Assembly: GCF_017877055.1 (NCBI RefSeq)
Contig: NZ_JAGIPG010000008.1
Location: 1-64,000, forward strand
Source: Neorhizobium galegae
GTDB lineage: Bacteria > Pseudomonadota > Alphaproteobacteria > Rhizobiales > Rhizobiaceae
Direction of reading: 5' to 3'
DNA length: 64,000 bases
The notes beneath the pieces were generated by a model. That model made no database searches, had not been told where the DNA came from, and saw only the letters and a list, made by a program, of their open reading frames with translations. Numbering within the stretch: position 1 is the first letter of the stretch; each line of letters begins with the position of its first letter. Position numbers and translations under genes: made by a program. Shown here piece by piece: positions 58,112-64,000 of this stretch.

Positions 58112-58309
58112 TCAGTACCCCAGGAAATCGAGGACTGCAGAACCCTCGTACTCGCCGTGCTCGTCGGCTTCTGCGACGACATCGCCGGTCTCCGTCTCAA
58201 TGATCGCCCGGTCACTCTCTCGCAGCTCGGCCGCGATGGAATGACGACGGCATTCGGCAATGACCTCAGGAGCGGTCACGGTCGCTTCGAGCGCTTCCCA
58301 GTAATTCAT
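58112..58309 (-). CDS. Hypothetical protein, 65 aa
   Basis: ATG at 58309 (MNYWEALEATVTAPEVIAEC). Acidic; its stop is one base before the next ATG. The longer frame starts within the upstream intergenic region and lacks a ribosome site. Confidence 0.5.
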   Translation of the reverse strand: MNYWEALEATVTAPEVIAECRRHSIAAELRESDRAIIETETGDVVAEADEHGEYEGSAVLDFLGY

Positions 58310-58319
58310 GGTGATGTCC

Positions 58320-58550
58320 TCAGAGATCGGTGACTGAAGAGCCCGCATCATGATCCTTCTGGTTCATGATGAAGCGTGCGGTGCCATATGCCTTGTTGAG
58401 GCTTGCCATGATCTCAGCGCTGGCTTCGCGTATGGCCGGTGAGACAGTTTCATCGCGCTCGATGATCGAGGCCTGCTCTTGCAGCATGATGAAATTGTCT
58501 GCGTATTCGCGGAACAGCTCGATCAGGTTGGTGACGGCTGGGTTGCTCAT
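58320..58550 (-). CDS. Hypothetical protein, 76 aa
   Basis: ATG at 58550 (MSNPAVTNLIELFREYADNF) with AGGGGAGG; it overlaps the previous gene by 4 bp. Helical. No family recognised. Confidence 0.5.
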   Translation of the reverse strand: MSNPAVTNLIELFREYADNFIMLQEQASIIERDETVSPAIREASAEIMASLNKAYGTARFIMNQKDHDAGSSVTDL

Positions 58551-58906
58551 CGTGCCTCCCCTGCCCTGTTCTCGTAGATCGAACGACATTCCGTCGCCAT
58601 CTGGCGGAGGTTCGCAACGATCAGCGGAAAAGCCGGATCGTTCTGCAGGTTGCCCGCAACCTCATCCGCGAATTCAGCGATCTTGATCTCGGGTTCGTCT
58701 GCCTCCGCCAGGAATGACGGGTACTGTTCCGTCACCCAACCGATCAGGTCAGCGCCGGTCCACGGATCGCGACGATCCATGGCGCGGAGCAATTTGCTCT
58801 CCATGTCGTCGACCAGCATAGCTGCCGACAACACCTTTGCCGTGGCATGCGACTTTGCCAGCGACAGTTCCTGACGGGCACGAAAGCCTGGGGTTATCTT
58901 GACCAT
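58547..58906 (-). CDS. Hypothetical protein, 119 aa
   Basis: MVKITPGFRARQELSLAKSH ... helical, acidic, with GGGAGAGAAAC before the ATG. It follows the 203-aa gene by 26 bp. No family recognised. Confidence 0.55.
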   Translation of the reverse strand: MVKITPGFRARQELSLAKSHATAKVLSAAMLVDDMESKLLRAMDRRDPWTGADLIGWVTEQYPSFLAEADEPEIKIAEFADEVAGNLQNDPAFPLIVANLRQMATECRSIYENRAGEAR

Positions 58907-58932
58907 GTTTCTCTCCCGTCAGGTTTGAAGGA

Positions 58933-59544
58933 TCAATCGCGACCGTCAGCCAGAACAGCAACCCGCGAGATCGGGGTCGGCTTGTTGGCTTCGATCTCGA
59001 TAACCACCGTCTGCTCATTGAACAGGAAGCCCGGAACGAGCTTCAGAATGTGATCACGAGCTGCCAGCAGTTCCGATTCCGCTGCCTCAAGGCCGATCTG
59101 CAGAAGAGCCTTCACCTGGTGGGCGTAGGCAGCGTCGGCATTGGAAGCCACTTCCAGAGCAGCCTTAAAAGCGAAGTCAGCCAGGTTGAAAGTGGTGCTG
59201 TCACCGACAAACACAATCGGCTCACCGCCTGCCAGGCTGTCCAGCTTCAATTTCAGAACCTTGGCGGTGCGGTCCATTTCGGAGCGGCTGCCACTGAAAG
59301 GAGCAACTTCCTCGGCGTCACGGTAGGCCTTGATCTGTGCGAGGCGAGCCTTGCAGTCGATAACGAGCTTCTCCGGAGAGAGCTTACCATTGCGGTGCGA
59401 AGACAGGCGCAGATCGCCGTGTTCGGCCAGCATTGCCGACAGCTTCGAGCTGATGATGGGCATGTCCAGCTCAAGCGGGAACTTCACGCCGTTGTAAGCG
59501 ACAGTGATCTCGGTGGCAGGCTTACGCTTCAGGAGGTTAAGCAT
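58933..59544 (-). CDS. Hypothetical protein, 203 aa
   Basis: First gene behind the dyad-controlled promoter at 59607-59635. MLNLLKRKPATEITVAYNGV; mixed alpha/beta, a long helix (AAESELLAARDHILKLVPGF). GAGGAAGGAAACTTGTA precedes the ATG. Unknown function. Confidence 0.6.
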   Translation of the reverse strand: MLNLLKRKPATEITVAYNGVKFPLELDMPIISSKLSAMLAEHGDLRLSSHRNGKLSPEKLVIDCKARLAQIKAYRDAEEVAPFSGSRSEMDRTAKVLKLKLDSLAGGEPIVFVGDSTTFNLADFAFKAALEVASNADAAYAHQVKALLQIGLEAAESELLAARDHILKLVPGFLFNEQTVVIEIEANKPTPISRVAVLADGRD

Positions 59545-59606
59545 TACAAGTTTCCTTCCTCGGGATTGGCAGGTCAGATGAGAAACAGCCGCTACTGCAT
59601 GAACCC

Positions 59607-59635
59607 AAAATAGTGGACAATGGGCACCCTGTCAA
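59607..59635 (-). promoter_or_regulatory. Dyad-controlled promoter for the 203-aa operon
   Basis: Minus strand TTGACA (59635-59630), 17 bp, TATTTT (59612-59607). The spacer holds GTGGACAATGGGCAC (59613-59627). This is the best sigma70 match of the four dyad promoters. Confidence 0.75.
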
Positions 59636-59694
59636 TATGTCATTGGCTCAATAGTTGCGATCATCATGATCGCGAACGGCGTCCGAAATCGGGA

Positions 59695-61140
59695 TCAGAG
59701 AGTGGCGATGACGCCCTCGATCTGGTTCCAGATGCCTGTCGAGCGGAACATTTCCGCAAAAGTGTCAAAGGCTGGTTGAATTTTGACAGCCTGCTCAACG
59801 ATTTGAGCGTAAACACCGCCAGCTTTTGAAACCTGGTAAACGGATGCTTCCGTGATTGCGTCGCCTTTTATCGACATAAGGGCGATGCCAGTGATCAGGA
59901 CCGCGCCTGCCACATAATGCCGGTAGCGCTTCAAGCCGATCAGGGACGCCGCATAGCCTGAACCTTTGAACACATGTAGTGCAGCGCCAGCCAAGGACAG
60001 CAGCAGAGCCATTGCCGGAAGGGTTGCGATACGATGCGCCTCCTCCAACTGATCCCTGGATTTATCGCTTCTAATACCCTCAAGAGCATGGGCGTAGGCT
60101 GGGACGTAGACCCTTGCAGCAAAATGCTTGGGTGACATGTCCGGGAAAACGACATCGTTGGGCTGGAAGCCATAGTCACGTTCGATCTGACGGATGATCT
60201 CGTTCTGAACCTTCGTCGTCTGCCAGAATGCAGCTTCGCTGAGACCAGCAGGCAGGTCCAGGCCGGTGGATCGGCTGGCGATCCCTTGTCGAGCCTTCTT
60301 GCGGTAGGCGGCGATGAAGCTGCCCCGGTCAAGAACATGCCAGTTTTCAGAGACAGGGATTTGAGCCCGAACCTTGTTCCGGATTCCGGCCGCAGTGTAA
60401 CCGACGGTAGGCACGCCGTCGGGATAGCGACGACGAAGCTCATGAACGTACTTATTCCACTCATCTGCAGCATCGCGGTCAATCCGGCCGACCCCGCTGA
60501 GGTAGGCATCAGAAGCCTGACGATAGCTGGAGTACGACCGTTCGATCTCAGGGGAGAGCTGACCGAAAAAACGGTTCCGGAACTCCTCGATGCTGCCGAG
60601 CTGTCGCTTTGCCTCGCGTTCCTTCAGCTCACCAGCGTTGTCGATCATCCCGAGAGTACGTCCACTGTCGGCAACAACCGGCGCGGTGGCGATGAAGGCA
60701 TTCCAGGACGCACTGGAAAGATCGGGCTTCAGATTGCCAAGCCCCCTCTCCCGCAATTCATTCTGCAGAATCACGCTTTCATAGGACTGCTTAAGGGCCT
60801 TCTCCGACACCAGGAGGGGCGAATATTGCCCGATGGCCCAAAGCGCAGCGTAGGTGCCTCCTACGGTCAGCAGCGCTCCCAGGACAGCAACCCCGACCGC
60901 CTCCGAGGCCTTCGGGAACTCGAACCGGCAATAGGGGATCAAGGAACCGCCGACGAAGGCAAGGAAGATCGCGACGCCCGTCAGGATGCGACCAAACCTC
61001 TCGACGACGGAAATCTGGTCCTGTGTGGCACCGGCCGCAATCAGGTGCATCAAATAGCCAGAGAACGGCACCTCAATGCAAAGGTAAAGGGCGATCATGC
61101 CCAGCATCAGCGCATCTGTCTTGCGAGTGTCCCACAGCAT
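59695..61140 (-). CDS. Polytopic membrane protein, 481 aa
   Basis: Hydrophobic segments at about residues 12-32, 48-68, 82-102, then a long soluble part (about 110-375) and three more near 380-400, 410-430 and 440-455. The soluble part has helical, charged segments (EEFRNRFFGQLSPEIERSYS). No known domain. Its stop lies about 60 bp right of the dyad promoter, and its ATG overlaps the upstream stop, so it ends a separate operon. Transfer or entry-exclusion roles are imaginable, but nothing in the sequence shows them. Confidence 0.6.
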   Translation of the reverse strand: MLWDTRKTDALMLGMIALYLCIEVPFSGYLMHLIAAGATQDQISVVERFGRILTGVAIFLAFVGGSLIPYCRFEFPKASEAVGVAVLGALLTVGGTYAALWAIGQYSPLLVSEKALKQSYESVILQNELRERGLGNLKPDLSSASWNAFIATAPVVADSGRTLGMIDNAGELKEREAKRQLGSIEEFRNRFFGQLSPEIERSYSSYRQASDAYLSGVGRIDRDAADEWNKYVHELRRRYPDGVPTVGYTAAGIRNKVRAQIPVSENWHVLDRGSFIAAYRKKARQGIASRSTGLDLPAGLSEAAFWQTTKVQNEIIRQIERDYGFQPNDVVFPDMSPKHFAARVYVPAYAHALEGIRSDKSRDQLEEAHRIATLPAMALLLSLAGAALHVFKGSGYAASLIGLKRYRHYVAGAVLITGIALMSIKGDAITEASVYQVSKAGGVYAQIVEQAVKIQPAFDTFAEMFRSTGIWNQIEGVIATL

Positions 61141-61529
61141 CAGTCGCCAGCCTCAATTTCGCGCACCACATCTTCGAGATCAAACCTTTTGAAGCGCTCG
61201 ATCTCGACATTCGGCAGATCAGGAAGCTCGGGCATCTGATCAGAAAAGAGGGTCAGGTAGATACGGTTGGTAGCGACGGCCATCTCGTCGCGCGCCATTT
61301 CATAGGCGCTGCACGCCGCCTCGACGACACGCATCGCGTTCACGACATTCTCCCTCAGTCGAGGATCGGCTAGGACCATGGAGCTGGAGCCGAGTGAAGA
61401 GAGCTTGTCCATAAGATTGAAAGCGTGCTGCTCCGCCAACGCCAGGTCCGCAACCAGATCGCTGATTTCTGAGGTCCTGCGATCCGCGATGTACGGGCCG
61501 AGGTGGATGATCTGCGCTTCCTTCGTCAT
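61140..61529 (-). CDS. Hypothetical helical protein, 129 aa
   Basis: All-helical, acidic (DLVADLALAEQHAFNLMDKL ...). TGATG overlap with the membrane protein, with GGAGGTCGAGGAC before the ATG. Similar in style to the small helical proteins of the copy-D operon. Confidence 0.55.
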   Translation of the reverse strand: MTKEAQIIHLGPYIADRRTSEISDLVADLALAEQHAFNLMDKLSSLGSSSMVLADPRLRENVVNAMRVVEAACSAYEMARDEMAVATNRIYLTLFSDQMPELPDLPNVEIERFKRFDLEDVVREIEAGD

Positions 61530-61553
61530 GTCCTCGACCTCCAGGGCGACGGC

Positions 61554-61829
61554 TTAGGCCGCCTCCACCTTGCTGTTATCGTTAGTTTTAGGGGTGGGCA
61601 TCCCGTACAGCTGCTGGACACGAGCACAGGCGACCTTGTCCATACGGTCGATAAGACCGATAGCCGTCGTCAGGTCCTTCACAAGATCATCAGATGCCGG
61701 AGTGTCAGTCGCCTTCGTCTGGGACATCAGCGACCACCCGATTTGCTGAAGGTCAGCGATCCGGGAACGAATTTGGCGCAGTTCGCTGAGTTCAGCAGCT
61801 ATCTGCTCACGAGGGTAAGACTTCGACAT
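61554..61829 (-). CDS. Hypothetical helical protein, 91 aa
   Basis: ATG at 61829 (MSKSYPREQIAAELSELRQI) with AAGGATTGAGA; the longer frame is not supported. Helical, polar end. First gene behind the dyad promoter at 61952. Confidence 0.55.
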   Translation of the reverse strand: MSKSYPREQIAAELSELRQIRSRIADLQQIGWSLMSQTKATDTPASDDLVKDLTTAIGLIDRMDKVACARVQQLYGMPTPKTNDNSKVEAA

Positions 61830-61951
61830 TCTCAATCCTTTAGACGCAATACTGGTAGTAGAGGGACGAGGCAGCACAGGGCCGCCTCGTCTTGTGTCGG
61901 GGTCAGTCAATGCCTTCGAGAAGACACCCATTGAGCTACTGAGCTGATGAA

Positions 61952-61980
61952 TTAATAGTGGACAATGGGCACCATGTCAA
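61952..61980 (-). promoter_or_regulatory. Dyad-controlled promoter for the 61.8-59.7 kb operon
   Basis: Minus strand TTGACA (61980-61975), 17 bp, TATTAA (61957-61952). The spacer holds GTGGACAATGGGCAC (61958-61972). The start of the rightward gene at 62026 is 46 bp away; no clear plus-strand promoter was seen. Confidence 0.75.
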
Positions 61981-62025
61981 GTATGGTGATGCCAGTGTTG
62001 AGTGTGAGTTCAAAAGGAAATGACG

Positions 62026-62598
62026 ATGGGTTTCACACGTAAATGGTACTCGGCAGACTTTCATTTCTGCCACGATGCGATGTTGGGGTTCTGCCCTGAG
62101 ACCCGTCCTTTTTCCTCAGCCGACGAGATGAACCAGGCGATTATCGACAGTGTCAACGCTCGCGTGAAAAAGGATGACATCCTGTACATCCTGGGTGACT
62201 TCGCTTTCGGCAAGGATGCCGGGCGGATCAAGCGCTGTTTCCATGCTTTGAATGGCCGGAAGCAGCTGATCATCGGGAACCACGACATCGACCGGGATGG
62301 AATGCTGAAGCCAGCCATTGCCGAACTGCCTTGGGATGCTGCTCCAGTTCATTCTCTGGTGACCAGCGACAACGGCATTCGCCTGTTCTTGGCCCACTAC
62401 GCTCATCGCGCCTGGCCTGGACAGCATAAGGGTGCGATCCACCTGTATGGACACAGCCACGGCCGCCTGCCCGGCTGGGCTCGTTCTCGTGACGTTGGCC
62501 TGGACGTTTCAGACATGGGTTTCGGCCCCATGACGATGGACTTCATCCAATCCACGGTTCCCGATCACGTCGAAACCGGCGAGGAGATCGAGGAATGA
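62026..62598 (+). CDS. Metallophosphoesterase (calcineurin-like), 190 aa
   Basis: ATG at 62026 is chosen because AAAGGAA lies at proper spacing; 62020 is too close. Motifs: ADFHFCHD (metal ligands), GDFAFG, GNHD, LAHYAH, and YGHSHG, the complete set of the calcineurin-like superfamily. It probably hydrolyses a phosphodiester or phosphomonoester; substrate unknown. It begins a rightward operon (overlap of 4 bp with the next gene). Confidence 0.85.
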   Translation: MGFTRKWYSADFHFCHDAMLGFCPETRPFSSADEMNQAIIDSVNARVKKDDILYILGDFAFGKDAGRIKRCFHALNGRKQLIIGNHDIDRDGMLKPAIAELPWDAAPVHSLVTSDNGIRLFLAHYAHRAWPGQHKGAIHLYGHSHGRLPGWARSRDVGLDVSDMGFGPMTMDFIQSTVPDHVETGEEIEE

Positions 62599-62891
62599 AA
62601 AAGACTGACATCTCGCAGTTTTACGACTTCATGTGGACCGACGATCTGTTGCCGGTTCCGGCCTCGCTCGCGTCGAAGGTCGAGGAGCTGTTCAAGGTCA
62701 ATGACGATCTCTCCCGTCATCTTTCCATGGATCAGCGACGCCACTGGGTTGAATTTCGCTTTCATCAAGCTGCGGATGGCATTTGGATGGCAAGCGTGCT
62801 GCCTCGTATTGAAGCTCTGAAATGGACAGCATCTCAGGCGTACATCCTACTTCAAGGGGTAGATGCCTTCAATAGGAGGCAATCATGCTGA
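62595..62891 (+). CDS. Hypothetical protein, 98 aa
   Basis: MKKTDISQFYDFMWTDDLLP ... helical, Trp-rich. ATGA overlap with the phosphoesterase. No family recognised. Confidence 0.55.
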   Translation: MKKTDISQFYDFMWTDDLLPVPASLASKVEELFKVNDDLSRHLSMDQRRHWVEFRFHQAADGIWMASVLPRIEALKWTASQAYILLQGVDAFNRRQSC

Positions 62892-63091
62892 CAGTCGCTG
62901 AAGCTGCCGAACGCTTAGAGATCATCGGGTTGGACCTGATGCACATCGTCGATGTTGGCGAGGTGCTGCCGACAATTTGCGTACCTCGGGAAGGTAGCGT
63001 CTGGCATCCAGAGGCAGAGATCGCCTTTTCAGAAGACGACCTGCCTCGCTTTGCTGCTGAAATCGAACCGGACCATGCCTCAAATCTATGA
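62885..63091 (+). CDS. Hypothetical protein, 68 aa
   Basis: MLTVAEAAERLEIIGLDLMH ... short, acidic, with AGGAGGCAATC before the ATG. It overlaps both neighbours. No family recognised. Confidence 0.5.
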   Translation: MLTVAEAAERLEIIGLDLMHIVDVGEVLPTICVPREGSVWHPEAEIAFSEDDLPRFAAEIEPDHASNL

Positions 63092-63500
63092 GCAATATGG
63101 CACCGTCATCAAAGCCGGGGCGCGGTTCACTTGTGGTCCCGGCTGGGAGCAGATCATACGCTCAGTTGCTGAGAAGCTCGCCACCCTCCCCGGCCCTCCT
63201 CGGCTGACAGGAGGAAAAGAGCAGTTCGGATCGCTGGTCCTTTATGACTCAAGAGTCATATTTTGCGAGGAATATGACTTAAAAGACATATTTCCGAAGG
63301 AAAGCGTCCAAGCCATTTTCGAAGCTGTCCGCAAGCTATCCGTCACGGTTTGCGAAGAATGCGGACAACCCGGCCGTCTTCGCATCGGAGCTTCCTGGAC
63401 CAAAACCACGTGCGACCGTCACGCTCACCTCGTGAATAATTTGAGGTATGCCGACGGCGACATTGTCGATCTGCCGCCACAGGTGTGGGCCGATCATTAG
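63075..63500 (+). CDS. GW/KEQFG-motif protein with Cys/His knuckle
   Basis: ATG at 63075 (MPQIYEQYGT). GPGWEQIIRSVAEKLATLPG and TGGKEQFGSL correspond to the GWxxLI and KEKFGxL core of the family of the gene at 1-244. A CEECGQPG ... TTCDRHAHL knuckle follows, as in the gene at 734-1726. Two back-to-back palindromes lie in its coding sequence. Function unknown. Confidence 0.65.
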   Translation: MPQIYEQYGTVIKAGARFTCGPGWEQIIRSVAEKLATLPGPPRLTGGKEQFGSLVLYDSRVIFCEEYDLKDIFPKESVQAIFEAVRKLSVTVCEECGQPGRLRIGASWTKTTCDRHAHLVNNLRYADGDIVDLPPQVWADH

Positions 63501-63525
63501 CGACCGCTCCAATGCGCGCTATCAA

Positions 63526-63545
63526 TTTAGGTGTATACGCCTATA
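63526..63545. promoter_or_regulatory. GTATAC palindrome, copy 2
   Basis: TTTAGGTGTATACGCCTATA centres on GTATAC and matches copy 1 (TATAGGTGTATACATCTATA) at 16 of 20 positions. It lies 27 bp before the phosphoesterase ATG at 63573. Confidence 0.55.
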
Positions 63546-63572
63546 TATGTTGACATGTCGGAAAGTAGGAAC

Positions 63573-64000
63573 ATGAAAGCCGTTGCAATCTCTGATCTCC
63601 ACCTTCGCCACGGAGCGACCGGTGACTACGGCCATATCCTGCCGAACGATGTAGACGTTGTGATCCTGGCTGGCGACATTACCGCGCCGGTCTCAGCTAG
63701 TATCCAGTGGGCTCACCGCAATTTTGTAATGGCCGGGTATGACGTCGTCCTGGTCGCGGGCAACCATGAATATTACGAGCAGTGCTTCGAGACCAGCATG
63801 GCCGACGGTCTTCGGAAGCGGTCAAACTTCCCCGGTGTCCACTTCCTCGAAAATGAGCAGGTCGTCATTGGTGGGGTTCGTTTTCTGGGCGCTACCCTCT
63901 GGACCGACTTCAATCTCTACGGAGACCCGCTGACAGGAGCGATGCACGCCCTCCGAGGCATGAACGACTATCGAGCTATTTCTTCTATTTCCCCAGAAGG
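63573..64000 (+). CDS. Second metallophosphoesterase, C-terminus beyond window
   Basis: 142 residues visible. MKAVAISDLHLRHG, LAGDITAP and VAGNHEYY are calcineurin-like motifs. Not a close copy of the gene at 62026. Its promoter region carries the GTATAC palindrome. Cut by the window edge. Confidence 0.8.
   Translation, partial: MKAVAISDLHLRHGATGDYGHILPNDVDVVILAGDITAPVSASIQWAHRNFVMAGYDVVLVAGNHEYYEQCFETSMADGLRKRSNFPGVHFLENEQVVIGGVRFLGATLWTDFNLYGDPLTGAMHALRGMNDYRAISSISPE

Noticed and set aside
1..64000. Insertion sequences, integrases, tRNA or rRNA genes
   Set aside because: No transposase or tyrosine/serine recombinase motifs, no cloverleaf-like sequences and no rRNA were recognised.

Overview
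The window looks like part of a large conjugative plasmid of a rhizobial alphaproteobacterium (Rhizobium, Agrobacterium or a relative). The evidence is the moderately high GC, families common in rhizobia (DUF3606, DUF982, DUF3768, DUF29), an EcfG-type stress promoter, iteron replication, and transfer genes, with no ribosomal, tRNA or central-metabolism genes. It is not a repABC replicon here. No IS element, CRISPR array, rRNA or tRNA was found.

Layout. 1-7.1 kb, minus strand: small unknown proteins, a cluster of five related membrane proteins, and an 800-aa acidic repeat protein. 7.2-10.7 kb: type IV coupling protein operon. 10.9-14.8 kb: a zeta-type toxin pair, two overlapping HlyD-like adaptor genes, and a divergent Gly-rich protein that may be exported. 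14.9-23.7 kb: transfer core, with MobF relaxase-helicase and a relaxosome protein leftward, a 0.67-kb probable oriT, and an StbABC-like operon rightward, as in R388/IncW. 23.7-28.8 kb: small genes, an XRE regulator, a HEPN/Toprim-like nuclease and an HTH replication-associated gene. 28.8-30.5 kb: iteron origin and Rep. 30.5-40.8 kb: small minus-strand genes in operons. 41.5-50.8 kb: a defence-like island with a TIR-receiver fusion, ATP-dependent DNA ligase, Shedu, AbiGi-like, SNase and Abi-alpha genes. 50.9-64 kb: small unknown genes, a Uma2-like fusion, a polytopic membrane protein and two metallophosphoesterases (the last one cut by the window edge).

Regulation gives the region its unity. 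(i) Six copies of one promoter module (24.8, 32.6, 34.9, 38.05, 38.75 and 40.8 kb) precede minus-strand operons of small genes. Each has a TTG-type -35, exactly 17 bp, an AAT-ending -10 and a conserved upstream direct repeat. (ii) A 15-bp dyad, GTGNNCANTGNNCAC, fills the -35/-10 spacer of four promoters (3.6, 49.0, 59.6 and 61.96 kb), occurs once more at 10.67 kb, and appears as half-sites before the Stb-like operon and rep. One regulator probably ties transfer, maintenance and the Shedu operon together. (iii) A GTATAC-centred palindrome occurs at 54.5 and 63.5 kb.

The strongest candidates for something undescribed are the TIR-coiled coil-receiver protein at 41955-43019, whose receiver resembles PhyR but has Glu at the phosphoacceptor; the six-copy promoter regulon; the five Trp-Cys/LWK membrane proteins; and the HlyD-like/Gly-rich module. 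All assignments rest on reading the sequence and recall of family motifs; no database search was run.
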